Shown piece after piece: positions 1-8,435 of a DNA stretch of 47,755 bases. The stretch is from NCBI GenBank assembly GCA_963784195.1, contig CAWARA010000008.1:1-47755 (forward strand), read 5' to 3'. Each line of letters begins with the position of its first letter. The stretch's first letter is position 1. The notes beneath the pieces are model-generated. The model did not search any database, was not told the DNA's origin, and worked only from the letters and a program-made list of their open reading frames with translations. Both the position numbers and the translations under genes were made by a program. This stretch comes from CAVQAH01 sp963784195 (GTDB lineage: Bacteria; Acidobacteriota; Vicinamibacteria; Vicinamibacterales; 2-12-FULL-66-21).

Positions 1-469
1 CGTCTCGGCACTCCAGGCACAGCTCGACGCGCTGGGGCTCCCCGAAGAGGAGATTGAGATCAGCGCGAGATGCTGGAGGGCATCTCCCAGCTGGCCCAGC
101 TTCGCCTCAGCGTCGACGCGCCGGGCATTCCGTCGTCGAAACCGGCCACCGCGTGGTCGGGCACGACACCTGCCACTTCAGCACGCCGGTTTCGATGCCG
201 GATGATCTTGCGCAGCTCTCCGGGCGGCTGTTCCTGACGAACTCGCGCGTGATCTTCGCCGGCGGCGCCCGAGCCACGACGGTCGCCTGGCACGCCATCG
301 GCGAGGTCCTGCATGGCGATCGTGATGTCGTGCTCGTGCGGCGGGATCGCGATACCATTTACCGATTCAGATGCAACACGTTCGCGGACGCCATGTGCAG
401 CGCCTTTCTGGCGCGGCGGCTCGCGGCGTCGATGTCACGCGCGGGCGGAAGCATTCCTCGAGAACCTGA
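1..469 (+). CDS. GRAM/PH-like domain protein, C-terminal part, frame-broken
   Basis: The 3' part of a gene that enters from the left edge. Convincing protein-like sequence is spread over three frames: bases 2-60 (QLDALGLPEEEIEI), bases 61-150 (EGISQLAQLRLSVDAPG), and bases 155-420 (LFLTNSRVIFAGG ... YRFRCNTFADAMCSAFLA). The last stretch looks like a small lipid- or membrane-binding GRAM/PH fold, with a hydrophobic strand followed by a basic VLVRRDRDTIYRF strand; that family call is by eye. At least two single-base breaks, near 60 and 150, are needed to join the pieces. The stop is uncertain: a TGA at 467-469 fits if there is one more break. The namZ-like gene starts two bases later, so the two are probably co-transcribed. 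Confidence 0.5.
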
Positions 470-470
470 C

Positions 471-1669
471 ATGCCTATTTCATCAGCCGTGGAACGCCAG
501 ACGGTCGTCCCCGGCATCGAACGACTGCTGCAATCCCATCGCGAGCTGGTCGCGGGACGACGGGTCGGCCTCGTGTGCAATCCAGCGTCGGTGGACGCGA
601 AGCTGCGGCATAGCGCCGACCGGCTCTTCGAGGATCCCGAGATCAAGCTGACGGCGATCTTCGGCCCGCAGCACGGCTTCCGATCGGATCTCCAGGACAA
701 CATGATCGAAACGCCGCACGGGAAAGACTCGCGGCGGAACGTCCGGTGTTCTCGCTCTACAGCGAGACGCGTGAACCGACCGCTGACATGCTCCGCGACC
801 TGGACGTGCTGGTGATCGACCTGCAGGACGTCGGCACACGGGTCTACACCTACGTCTACACGATGGCGAACTGCATGCGCGCGGCCGCCCGTCACGGTGT
901 TCGCGTGGTGGTCTGCGACAGGCCGAACCCGGTGGGCGGCGACGCGATTGAGGGCGCGACGCTGCAGCCGCAGTGGACGTCGTTCGTCGGACAGTTTCCG
1001 ATTCCTCTCCGGCACGGGATGACGATCGGCGAGCTGGCCAGGCTGTTCAACGAAACATTCGGCCTTGGCGCCACACTCGACGTCGTTCCACTCGAAGGCT
1101 GGCGCCGATCCATGTATTTCGATGAAACGCGCCTGCCGTGGGTGATTCCATCGCCGAACATTCCAACCCTGGACACCGCCGTCGTCTATCCGGGTGCCGT
1201 GCTCTTCGAGGGCACGATGCTGTCCGAGGGCCGCGGCACGACACGTCCGTTCGAGCTCATCGGCGCACCATGGATCGACGGGGATCGGCTGTCCGATGCG
1301 ATGAACGCGCGCGAGCTTCCTGGCGTCCATTTCCGATCGGTGTTCTTCGAACCGACGTTTCAGAAACACGCGCGCGAGACGTGTGGAGGCTGTCAGCCCC
1401 ACGTGACCGATCGTCAGGCTTTCCTGCCGGTGCGAACCGCTGTCGAACTCATCGAGGAGTTCCGCAAACAGAATCCGTCACGCTTCGCCTGGCGTCAGCC
1501 GCCGTACGAATACGAGCTCGAGAAACAGCCGATCGATCTGCTGTACGGCAACGACCGCCTGCGGGCCACCATCGACAACGGTCAGGATATGAATGCGCTC
1601 GTTGCGAGCTGGAGGCCCGAGGAAGACGCGTTCCGGCGGCTGCGGGAGCCGTTCTTGTTGTATAGGTGA
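471..1669 (+). CDS. namZ: DUF1343 exo-beta-N-acetylmuramidase (NamZ-like), frameshifted
   Basis: Member of the DUF1343/GH171 family, whose characterised member NamZ removes non-reducing-end MurNAc from peptidoglycan fragments during cell-wall turnover. Family signatures occur in order: GRRVGLVCNPASV, FGPQHGFRSDLQDNM, FSLYSETREPT, DLQDVGTRVYTYVYTM, VCDRPNPVGG, PSPNIPTLDTAVVYPG and FEGTMLSEGRGTTRPFE. The protein is about 399 aa, normal for the family. No signal peptide is evident, so a cytoplasmic recycling role is likelier than secretion. The reading frame breaks at about 731-737 (GACTCGCGGCGGAAC), between GKDS and ERPVFSLYSETREPT. One missing base restores a continuous gene, so I read this as one gene and probably a sequencing indel. 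ATG at 471 directly follows the preceding gene. Confidence 0.85.
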
Positions 1670-1671
1670 CG

Positions 1672-2535
1672 TTAGCCGCGGGTTTTCGCGATGCCGGGGG
1701 CCTTGGTTTCCTGGGCGGTGGCGGGGATCATGTGGTAATTGACCAGGTGCTCGCGCAGGGCGTTGAAGGCTTGCTCCGGTGAGTCTGCGCGGTACAGGAA
1801 ATCGAGATCTTTTTCATCTATCGCGCCCCATTCGGCCAGGGGCCGCAGGTCGAGGACGTCGTTCCAGTAATCGCTGCCGTAGAGCACGACGAGCAGTTTC
1901 TTCGAGAGCTTGCGCGTCTGCGAGAGCGTGAGGATCTCGAACATCTCATCGAGCGTGCCGAACCCTCCCGGGAAGATCACCAGCGCCTTCGCAAGATAGG
2001 CGAACCAGAACTTCCGCATGAAGAAGTAGTGGAACTCGAAGTGCAGCCCATCGGTGATGTACGGGTTCGGCCCCTGTTCGAACGGCAGCCTGATGTTCAG
2101 GCCAACAGTCTTGCCGCCGGCCTCGCGGGCGCCGCGGTTGGCGGCCTCCATGATCCCCGGTCCTCCGCCTGAGCAGACAACGAACCTCCGCCGCGGCTCT
2201 TCGAGCGAGAGACTCCACTCCGTCAGCAGCCGGGCCACTTCGCGCGCATCCTCGTAGTAGCGCGACCATTCGACGGCTTTCCGGCTGCGTTTCAGCGCCG
2301 CCGCATGTCCAGCCGGCTTGCGCCCCTTCGAACTCCTCAACTTCAGCAGCGCCTGCTCGGCTGCTTCGCGGCTGTGCACGCGAGCGGACCCGAAGAAGAC
2401 AACGGTGTCCTGGATGTTCTCTTTCTTGAATCGACGGGCTGGCTCGAGATACTCCGCCAGGATGCGAATGGGACGGGCGTCAGCGCTGTTCAGGAACTCG
2501 GGATTCTCGTAAGCGCGCGGCTGCTGGTTGGACAT
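1672..2535 (-). CDS. LOG family protein (TIGR00730-type nucleotide phosphoribohydrolase)
   Basis: 287-aa Rossmann-like protein of the LOG (Lonely Guy) family. Members hydrolyse nucleoside 5'-monophosphates, including cytokinin precursors, to base and ribose 5-phosphate. The two hallmark segments are present: GGGPGIMEAANRGAREAGG at about residues 123-141 and PGGFGTLDEMFE at about 189-200, which together form the phosphate site and catalytic E/R set. An N-terminal extension of about 90 residues (EYLEPARRFKKENIQDTVV) precedes the core and is typical of the longer bacterial LOG proteins. The true substrate cannot be told from sequence; in bacteria it is often a purine nucleotide salvage or detoxifying enzyme. 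It is convergent with namZ (2-bp gap) and divergent from the cytochrome c gene. Confidence 0.88.
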   Translation of the reverse strand: MSNQQPRAYENPEFLNSADARPIRILAEYLEPARRFKKENIQDTVVFFGSARVHSREAAEQALLKLRSSKGRKPAGHAAALKRSRKAVEWSRYYEDAREVARLLTEWSLSLEEPRRRFVVCSGGGPGIMEAANRGAREAGGKTVGLNIRLPFEQGPNPYITDGLHFEFHYFFMRKFWFAYLAKALVIFPGGFGTLDEMFEILTLSQTRKLSKKLLVVLYGSDYWNDVLDLRPLAEWGAIDEKDLDFLYRADSPEQAFNALREHLVNYHMIPATAQETKAPGIAKTRG

Positions 2536-2597
2536 GCAGAAAAAACTGTATCATTTTCGGACGACGGACATGCTGTCCATCGACTGCGAGTCCGGCC

Positions 2598-2650
2598 GTC
2601 CGCCGAAGGTGGAAGCCGGCTTGTCCCGCCGTAGCCTGAGCGAAGGCGGA
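2598..2650. repeat. GC-rich hairpin-forming intergenic element
   Basis: The spacer between the divergent LOG and cytochrome c genes holds a repetitive-looking GC-rich block: GTCCGCCGAAGGTGGAAGCC, then CCGCCGTAGCCTGAGCGAAG and GGCGG. CCGCC (2626-2630) and GGCGG (2645-2649) can pair around a 14-nt loop, and the upstream CCGCCGAAGG is a degenerate copy of the same pieces. It resembles dispersed REP-like elements recalled from acidobacterial contigs. Only one copy is in this window. Confidence 0.4.
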
Positions 2651-2672
2651 ACTACGAAAGGTACGAGCACAT

Positions 2673-3092
2673 ATGCGGGTCATTGCAGCCGCCAGCATCA
2701 TGTTGATATCCGGAGTCGCCGCGACCGCTATCGCCAGGGTCCCCGTGGTGCAGAACACTGCCGGTTGGACGCTTCCGGCAGATGCCGACGACAAGAAGAA
2801 TCCGCTGCCGATCGACGAAAGGCTTCTCGCGACCGGGAAAGCCGTGTTCAAGGACAAGTGCGAACGATGCCATGGTCCCGGCGGCCTCGGTGACGGGCCG
2901 GATGCCGATCCGGATGCGGCCGACATGGACCTCACGAATGCCAAGCGGGCCGACCGGAACTCGGACGGCGTCATGTATTACAAGGTCTGGAACGGACGCA
3001 AGAAACCGAAGATGCCCGCGTTCAGCGCCGAGATCACCGAGGAGCAGGCGTGGGCAGTGGTCGCCTACGCGCAGTCACTCAGGAAGAAATAA
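2673..3092 (+). CDS. Periplasmic monohaem cytochrome c
   Basis: 139-aa exported class I cytochrome c. Residues 1 to about 22 are a signal peptide (MRVIAAASIMLISGVAATAIA). A single haem-binding site CERCH lies at about residues 63-67 and is followed by GPGGLGDG. The distal Met ligand is in KPKMPAFSAEIT at about 110-121, followed by the usual C-terminal helix (EEQAWAVVAYAQSLR). It should carry electrons in the periplasm. No oxidase or dehydrogenase partner lies beside it, so its redox partner is unknown. ATG at 2673 gives the signal peptide in the right place; GAAAGG lies upstream. The gene ends just before a heptamer repeat, facing the MbfA-like gene. Confidence 0.9.
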   Translation: MRVIAAASIMLISGVAATAIARVPVVQNTAGWTLPADADDKKNPLPIDERLLATGKAVFKDKCERCHGPGGLGDGPDADPDAADMDLTNAKRADRNSDGVMYYKVWNGRKKPKMPAFSAEITEEQAWAVVAYAQSLRKK

Positions 3093-3093
3093 T

Positions 3094-3131
3094 CCGTAGT
3101 CCGTAGTCCGTGGTTCGTGGTTCGTCGCTCG
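3094..3131. repeat. Heptamer repeat array, YCGTRGY type (locus A)
   Basis: Five tandem 7-bp units directly after the cytochrome c stop: CCGTAGT, CCGTAGT, CCGTGGT, TCGTGGT, TCGTCGC, then a terminal TCG. The same unit and the same terminal TCG occur at 18552-18642 (two arms facing each other) and at 19252-19282. It lies between two convergent genes. Confidence 0.75.
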
Positions 3132-3150
3132 ATTTCGCTGTTGGGGGATT

Positions 3151-4305
3151 TCAGAAGAACCGGGTAATGCCCTCGCCAATCGCGTAGCCGACGGCTGCGA
3201 CGCCGAAACCAACGGCGAACATGTCGCGGCCGCTCGCCCACAGGCTCCGTCCGGTGAACAGGCTCCGTGCGGCCCCGATGCCGAAGTGCGCCAGCATGCT
3301 TACCGCGAGCGAGACCCAGACGGCGTTGTCGTGCGCCATCATCAGGAACGGAACGATGGGAATGAAGGCGCCAATCGCGGTCGCCACGCCGGTGACGACG
3401 CCGTCCTTGAGCGGCGCAAGCTCCGCCGGGTGAATGTTCAGCTCCTCCCGCACCATCGCATCGAGCGCCTGCGTCGGGTCCTTCATCATCTCGCGCGCGG
3501 TTTCGCGTGCGTGTGCGGGCGACAGGCCCTTGCTCTCGTAGATCACCGAGAGCTCGTCTTCTTCGAGATCCGGCATCAGCCGCATCTCGTACTGCTCCAT
3601 CTCGATCTGGTGAGCCTGAACCTCCGCCTCGCTCTTTGCCGCGAGGTAGCCGCTGGCGCCCATTGACAAGGCGTCCGCGATCGCGCCGGCAACGCCGGTG
3701 ATGATGACGACGTGGGGTTGGACGTTCGCGCCGATCACGCCTGCCACGAGTCCGAAGTTTGCCGTCAGCCCGTCGTTGAATCCGTACACGACGCTTCGGA
3801 GATAACCGCCGGAGCCGCCGACGTGCCACGGCTCGCCCTCGCGCCCCATCGCTTCCGAGAGCTCGCGCGCGTGGATCGCTGAATCGGACGCGATGTCCAC
3901 GGCCGCTCTGTGCGTCTGGCGATGAGAGGCCGACCGCGCCATCCGGAGATACGCCTGCACCTCGCGCCCCTCCTCAGCGAGCAGCAGCGGCAGAATCATG
4001 CCGGTGCCGAACCATCGTGCGAGCCACGCGAGGGCGCGTGTCCGCAGCGATGGGGCATACACGGGCAAGCGCCGCGCGCCTTCGCGGAACAGCTCCTCCC
4101 AGCGCAGGACGTGACGATCCTCGACGCGCGCCAGCCGCTCGAACAGATCGCGGCGCTCTTCGTTCGGTTCCAGCCCGGCGAGCTGGCGATAGAGGAAGGC
4201 CGCGTCCCGCTCGTCGCTGTAGTGTTCGTCCCACGTCGCGTCGGGCTGAATGCCGCCCGGGAAAGAGGCGTCGGGCTGGGGGCGCTCCTGTGGGGCAGTG
4301 GCCAC
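3151..4305 (-). CDS. mbfA: MbfA-like membrane ferritin / VIT1 iron transporter
   Basis: 384-aa fusion of a ferritin-like four-helix domain and a VIT1/CCC1 membrane domain, the architecture of MbfA, described as an iron exporter that protects against iron and peroxide stress. The N-terminal domain (about 25-150) has helices with candidate di-iron ligands in DERDAAFLYRQLAG, ARVEDRHVLRWEELF and LAEEGREVQAYL. The C-terminal part begins at YLRSVVYGFNDGLTANFGLV (about 177) and contains roughly five membrane helices. Between them is the acidic cytosolic helix region (EMEQYEMRLMPDLEEDEL) that binds metal in VIT1 proteins. Start is GTG at 4305, giving MATAPQERP; the ribosome-binding site is weak. No iron-responsive Irr or Fur site was identified. 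It diverges from the START-like gene. Confidence 0.85.
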   Translation of the reverse strand: MATAPQERPQPDASFPGGIQPDATWDEHYSDERDAAFLYRQLAGLEPNEERRDLFERLARVEDRHVLRWEELFREGARRLPVYAPSLRTRALAWLARWFGTGMILPLLLAEEGREVQAYLRMARSASHRQTHRAAVDIASDSAIHARELSEAMGREGEPWHVGGSGGYLRSVVYGFNDGLTANFGLVAGVIGANVQPHVVIITGVAGAIADALSMGASGYLAAKSEAEVQAHQIEMEQYEMRLMPDLEEDELSVIYESKGLSPAHARETAREMMKDPTQALDAMVREELNIHPAELAPLKDGVVTGVATAIGAFIPIVPFLMMAHDNAVWVSLAVSMLAHFGIGAARSLFTGRSLWASGRDMFAVGFGVAAVGYAIGEGITRFF

Positions 4306-4361
4306 AGGTCGATTGTAGTGCCTGCGCGCCGGCCTTTACTCCGATTGTGGCGGCGACTACC

Positions 4362-4859
4362 ATGCAGCTCATGCGGCGGCCGACATCCCCCCACACGCGG
4401 ACGTCGTTCGAGTACTCGCTGCTCATCGGCAGCACGCCGGCCCGCATCATTGCCGCGTTCTTCGATCCCCGTCTGCTGGGCATGTGGTGGCAGGCGGCGC
4501 GTTCGGTGACGACTCCCAGGCCAATGGGTGTATTCGCAGTCGAGTGGAATCCGACGGGTGAGGTTGACGAGGTTCTCGGCCGTCTCGGCGGCGTGTTTCA
4601 CGGAACGGTGATCGAATTCGCCGAGGGCGCCGGGTTCTTCATCGCGGATGCGTGGTGGATCCCACCGGAAGGCGAGCCCATCGGGCCAATGGCGCTGGAA
4701 GTGAGTTGTTTGACGGAAGGACCGATGTGCCGGCTGCGCGTGCGTCAGAGCGGCTTCGAGGACACACCGCGGTGGCTCAGCTACTACAACGTCATGACCC
4801 GATCGTGGGTCTCGTCGCTGTCTGCGCTCAAAGAGATCATCGAATCACGTAAGCCGTAA
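4362..4859 (+). CDS. START-like (SRPBCC) domain protein
   Basis: 165-aa soluble protein with the look of an SRPBCC/AHSA1-type ligand-binding fold. It has an N-terminal strand and helix (SFEYSLLIGSTPARIIAAFF), a DPRLLGMWWQAARSV segment like the W-containing AHSA1 motif, alternating beta-strands (GVFAVEWNPTG, FHGTVIEF), and a long C-terminal helix (NVMTRSWVSSLSALKEIIES). Ligand and role are unknown. ATG at 4362 is chosen; a second in-frame ATG lies at 4371. Earlier in-frame codons overlap the opposite-strand mbfA gene and encode Arg-rich noise. It ends 12 bp from the pyruvate kinase stop, tail to tail. Confidence 0.72.
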   Translation: MQLMRRPTSPHTRTSFEYSLLIGSTPARIIAAFFDPRLLGMWWQAARSVTTPRPMGVFAVEWNPTGEVDEVLGRLGGVFHGTVIEFAEGAGFFIADAWWIPPEGEPIGPMALEVSCLTEGPMCRLRVRQSGFEDTPRWLSYYNVMTRSWVSSLSALKEIIESRKP

Positions 4860-4871
4860 CCGCTCGCGAAC

Positions 4872-6266
4872 TCACGCTTTCTGAACGATCAGGAAGTTTG
4901 CGTCGACGAGGTTCAACTCCGGGCTCACGTTGATGAACACGACCACCGAGCCCGGCCGGACGAGCTCGCGCTCGAGCAGGTCGGAATAGAGCTTCTGGAC
5001 GTCGGACTCGGGATTTACGTACGGGATCACCCCCCGGCAGACCGTCAGCCGCCCAGCCACTTCCTCCGTCGGTGTGGCCGCGAGAATGGGCGCCTGCGGA
5101 CGCAGCGCGGACAGCAGCCGCGCGGTCTTTCCCTCGGTGGTCACTGCCACAATCGCGTCCGCCTGCCCGGTCGTGGCCAGCGTGACGGCCGCTTCGCACA
5201 TCGCGCGGCCATGACGGCTTCCCGTCGGGTCGTCCGCCAGCCTTACCGGAGCGGACGGCGGGACCAGCTCGGCATCACGAATCACGGCGTCGAGCGTCTG
5301 CACCGCCTGCACGGGGAAAGCGCCAACCGCGGTCTCACCGGCCAGCATGATTGCGTCGGCGCCCTGATCGACGGCGTTCGCCGCGTCGCTCACTTCCGCG
5401 CGTGTCGGGCGGGGCTCGACGCGCATCGACTCGAACACCTGCGTCGCCAGGATAGCGACGCGACCGGCCGTCCGCGCCCGGTGGATGATTTCCTTCTGGA
5501 TCCGCGGCACCTGTTCGAGTGGCATCTCGAGACCGAGATCACCCCGCGCCACCATCACGCCCTGCGCGATCGCGAGGATCGCGCCCAGATTCTGGACCGC
5601 CGCCGGCCGCTCGATCTTTGCGATCACCGGGACGACGCGCCCGGCGTCATGCATGATCGACACAGCACGATGGCAATCGTCGGCGTTCTGGACGAAGCTC
5701 AATGCGATCAAATCGACGCCGAGCCGCAACGCGAACCGTAGATCCGCTTCGTCCTTCGCGGTGATCGCCGACGCGGGCAGCGCGACACCCGGCGCATTGA
5801 TGCCTTTGTGCCCGCCGAGCGGCCCGCCGTTGACGACAACGGTCCGCAGCTCGTCACCCGTCGCTTCGACCACGCGCAACTCAATCCGTCCATCGTCGAG
5901 CAGCAGCCGGTCGCCCCGTTTCGCGGATCGGATCAGCTCAGCATAGGGAGTAAAGATCCTGCCCGGCTCCGAGGGTGAGTCGCCCGGGGCGATGGCCAGC
6001 TCGTCGCCCGGCGCAAGCGTCAGTGGCGCGCTGCCTGCTGGCCCAGTACCAATCTTGGGACCGCTGAGGTCCGTAAGGATCCCAATGTGGCGCTGGCCGC
6101 GGGCAGCCGCGGCGCGGATGTGCGAGAAGACCTTGGCGTGGGAGTCGTGTGTCCCATGAGAAAAGTTCAGCCTGAACACGTCGACGCCAGCGCCGATCAG
6201 CGCCTCGATGGATGTCAGTTCGCAGCTCGCCGGACCGACCGTGGCCACAATCTTCGTTTGTCTCAT
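4872..6266 (-). CDS. pyk: Pyruvate kinase
   Basis: 464-aa cytosolic enzyme converting phosphoenolpyruvate and ADP to pyruvate and ATP, the last step of glycolysis. It opens directly in the TIM barrel (TKIVATVGPAS), followed by VFRLNFSHGTHD, the B domain, the catalytic Lys in VIAKIERPAAV, the metal and substrate loop VMVARGDLGLEMP, and ATQVFESM ... PTRAEVSDAANAV. The C-terminal regulatory domain ends at FLIVQKA. One point stands out: the DLSGPKIRTG-type segment reads DLSGPKIGTG, so the Arg normally found there is Gly. Length and the rest of the active site are normal, so I expect activity. Start is ATG at 6266. It is codirectional with the dehydrogenase upstream, 61 bp away. Confidence 0.95.
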   Translation of the reverse strand: MRQTKIVATVGPASCELTSIEALIGAGVDVFRLNFSHGTHDSHAKVFSHIRAAAARGQRHIGILTDLSGPKIGTGPAGSAPLTLAPGDELAIAPGDSPSEPGRIFTPYAELIRSAKRGDRLLLDDGRIELRVVEATGDELRTVVVNGGPLGGHKGINAPGVALPASAITAKDEADLRFALRLGVDLIALSFVQNADDCHRAVSIMHDAGRVVPVIAKIERPAAVQNLGAILAIAQGVMVARGDLGLEMPLEQVPRIQKEIIHRARTAGRVAILATQVFESMRVEPRPTRAEVSDAANAVDQGADAIMLAGETAVGAFPVQAVQTLDAVIRDAELVPPSAPVRLADDPTGSRHGRAMCEAAVTLATTGQADAIVAVTTEGKTARLLSALRPQAPILAATPTEEVAGRLTVCRGVIPYVNPESDVQKLYSDLLERELVRPGSVVVFINVSPELNLVDANFLIVQKA

Positions 6267-6327
6267 CGCCGATCTTTCACGGAACGCAATTCATCGCGCC
6301 TCGCCCATCGCCCATGCCCATCGCCCA

Positions 6328-7435
6328 TTACGAACCCCACGGATCCACAAGCGCCTTGGTAATCGTCATCGCTTCGGCATCCTCGAGTGCCTGCCCGAGC
6401 GTGTGCAGCGAGTAGGTGCGCTGGCCGATGCGAGCGCCAGGGAATCTGTTGCGCGTAGCGCTCCAGGAAGCCGAGCGCGCGCAGAAAGTGCCCAGGTTCG
6501 CTGCCCCAGCAACCGCGGATTTCGAGGTGCTTCCGGTTGATGTGCCAGTGCGCGTTGATGGTGCTCGGGCCCACGTCCGTGTAATGACCCGCGATCACAT
6601 AGCGGCCTCCGTCGCGAACGAGCGCGAGGCCCTCTTCGACCGCTCGCGCGGAACCCGCAGCTTCGATGGCGACGTCGGGACCCTCGCCGTGTGTCAGTTC
6701 GCGTATGGCCGTTGCTCGCGCTTCGACGCCTGTCGTCGCGATGTCGAAGACGACATCGGCTCCCATCGCTCGGCCGAGCGTCAGCCGCTCGGGCGGTCCA
6801 CCGATCAGCACGATCGTCGACGCCCCGCCGAGGCGCGCGAGTGCGACGACGCTGAGGCCGACGGCGCCGGCACCCTGGACAACGACGGAGTCGCCCGGCC
6901 GGAGCGCCGCCCGCTCGAGCACGTGAACTGCCGTCAGCAGCCCGCATCCGCCGCCGATGTAGTCGTCGAACCCGACTTTGTCAGGGAGCCTGGCGATCCC
7001 AACGCCAGGTTCGAGATAGATGTACTGCGACCAGCCCCCGAACAGTCCATCGGAGGCCGAATCGGTGATGCCGTAGACGCGCCTCGCGGTACATTTCGTC
7101 GGCGTGCGATGCACGGTGCAGGCGCGGCAGCGGCCGCATGTCCGGTGGACATCGAAGAACACCGCGCGATCGCCTTCTCGAAGCATCGATCCGTCGATGC
7201 CGCGAATCGTGCCACGTATCGACTCGAGCGTCCCGGCGGACACGTGGCCGGGGATGATCGGATACGGGACACCGGCGAGCCGCCCGTGCCAGAGGTGAAC
7301 GTCCGTGCCACACACCTCGGACCGGGCCGTGCGCAACAACGCTGATCCTGGTTCCAAATCGGGACGGGGGAATTCGCGTATTTCGATCGGCCGCCGCGGC
7401 TCGGGCATCACGGCCGCAAGGATGCGATTGGTCAC
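6328..7435 (-). CDS. Zinc-binding MDR alcohol dehydrogenase, frameshifted near 3' end
   Basis: Medium-chain dehydrogenase/reductase with a GroES-like zinc domain and a Rossmann domain. The catalytic zinc Cys is in RSEVCGTDVHLWHG (about residue 42), and the structural zinc cysteines are in CGRCRACTVHRTPTKC. The nucleotide site is VVVQGAGAVGLSVV with VLIGGPPERL after it. The usual GHE motif reads PGHVSAG, so the Glu is Val. Near 6430 the frame breaks after QQIPWR. The downstream frame continues with RIGQRTYSLHTLGQALEDAE and MTITKALVDPWGS, ending at a TAA at 6328-6330. With that repair the protein is about 369 aa, a normal family length. Substrate unknown. GTG start at 7435. Confidence 0.82.
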
Positions 7436-7522
7436 GTCGTGTCACGTTACCCTCTCGTCGAAGCACGACAGCTAGCCATGCTTCGTTGCGGTAGTGAGCT
7501 TACCACTCGAAACGATCACCTC

Positions 7523-8233
7523 ATGCGCTTTCACACCCCCGAGCGTCGGTTGTCAATGTACGTCTGCGTGTGCACCGTCGCGGTGCTCCTCATGCCGAGC
7601 CTTTCAACGGCGCAAACCTACCAGGTTCAGCAGCCTCGCCGGCAGTTCGTCAGCGTCAGCCTCGACTGGCTGTACACGCAGCCGCTGCACTTCGCCGAAC
7701 ACCCAATCGAGGACCTGCTCGGCACCGAGGTCGGCTCAGCGCAGATGCAGGAGTACGACTACGAGACGCGTGACGGCAACACGCGCATCACCGTACAGGA
7801 GTTCTCGCGCCGAAGTCAGGGAGCCGGGGTGACGGTTTTTCCGCTCGGCCTGAGGACCGGCACGACCCTCGCAATCAGGGGGAGCGTCGAAGGCCTGCCC
7901 GACATCAGAATGACGTTCGAGGGCGCGGCGCCCTTCAGCAGTTATGCGCTGACGAACGCCCGCGCCTACGACGTCGGTGGCGGCATTTACGTCTCCGATC
8001 GTTCGGGTGGCTGGGGCCTCGGCAGCCGCGCGTTCGTGCTCGCCGGCATCGGCAGGATAAGCAGCGACCTCGGCGACGGCCGACGATACTTCGCTGAAGG
8101 CGGCGGCGGACTGACGTCGGGACCTCTGGGCGTCGAGTTGTCTGTCAAGTTTGCGTGGAACAAGCTGCACGATCCGGTCGAGCACCAGTTTTTCACGGTG
8201 CCGATCACCATTCGGGGTACTGTGAGCTTTTAG
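7523..8233 (+). CDS. Exported protein, probable outer-membrane beta-barrel
   Basis: 236-aa protein of no family I can name. MRFHTPERRLSMYVCVCTVA begins a signal peptide that ends near LSTAQ (about residue 32). The mature part alternates polar and hydrophobic residues (QFVSVSLDWLYTQPLHF, GAGVTVFPLGLRTGTTLAI, GIYVSDRSGGWGLGSRAFVL, LGVELSVKFAWNKLH). It ends in Phe (IRGTVSF), a usual terminal residue for beta-barrel outer-membrane proteins recognised by BamA. I chose ATG 7523 because it gives a proper signal peptide; in-frame codons back to 7439 only add unlikely sequence. It diverges from the dehydrogenase gene and lies 25 bp upstream of the next small gene. Confidence 0.68.
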   Translation: MRFHTPERRLSMYVCVCTVAVLLMPSLSTAQTYQVQQPRRQFVSVSLDWLYTQPLHFAEHPIEDLLGTEVGSAQMQEYDYETRDGNTRITVQEFSRRSQGAGVTVFPLGLRTGTTLAIRGSVEGLPDIRMTFEGAAPFSSYALTNARAYDVGGGIYVSDRSGGWGLGSRAFVLAGIGRISSDLGDGRRYFAEGGGGLTSGPLGVELSVKFAWNKLHDPVEHQFFTVPITIRGTVSF

Positions 8234-8258
8234 TCTGGCTTCTTCTGTAGAACGCGAG

Positions 8259-8435
8259 ATGCCCAATTCGATTGACAGCTGGCTCGCCGCGGCCTGCGCC
8301 GATGCCGAGCGCCGCGGACTGCCGGAGCTGAAGCCGCTGCTCGAAGCGCTGGCGCGTTCAACCGCCGCGTTGCGCGCCGCCGACGAATCGCACCGCTCCT
8401 CGGCCAGGCCGTCATCGCCTAAGGAGCCCGAATGA
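8259..8435 (+). CDS. 58-aa acidic helical protein overlapping the amidase start
   Basis: Short ORF: ATG at 8259, TGA at 8433-8435. Its stop overlaps the amidase start in ATGA, a strong sign of translational coupling. The sequence is largely helical and charged (SWLAAACADAERRGLPELKP, LLEALARSTAALRAADESH) and ends in a Ser/Pro-rich tail. It has no membrane segment or signal peptide. Its place just before an amidase-signature gene recalls gatC before gatA, but it is shorter than GatC (about 95 aa) and I see no GatC motif. It may be a partner or leader peptide for the amidase. Function unknown. Confidence 0.6.
   Translation: MPNSIDSWLAAACADAERRGLPELKPLLEALARSTAALRAADESHRSSARPSSPKEPE

Noticed and set aside
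359..1402. 347-aa minus-strand ORF
   Set aside because: Shadow of the namZ-like gene; that gene's motifs account for the region.
3065..3829. 254-aa Arg-rich minus-strand ORF
   Set aside because: Out of frame with mbfA over the same bases; the protein is Arg/Gly noise with no motif.
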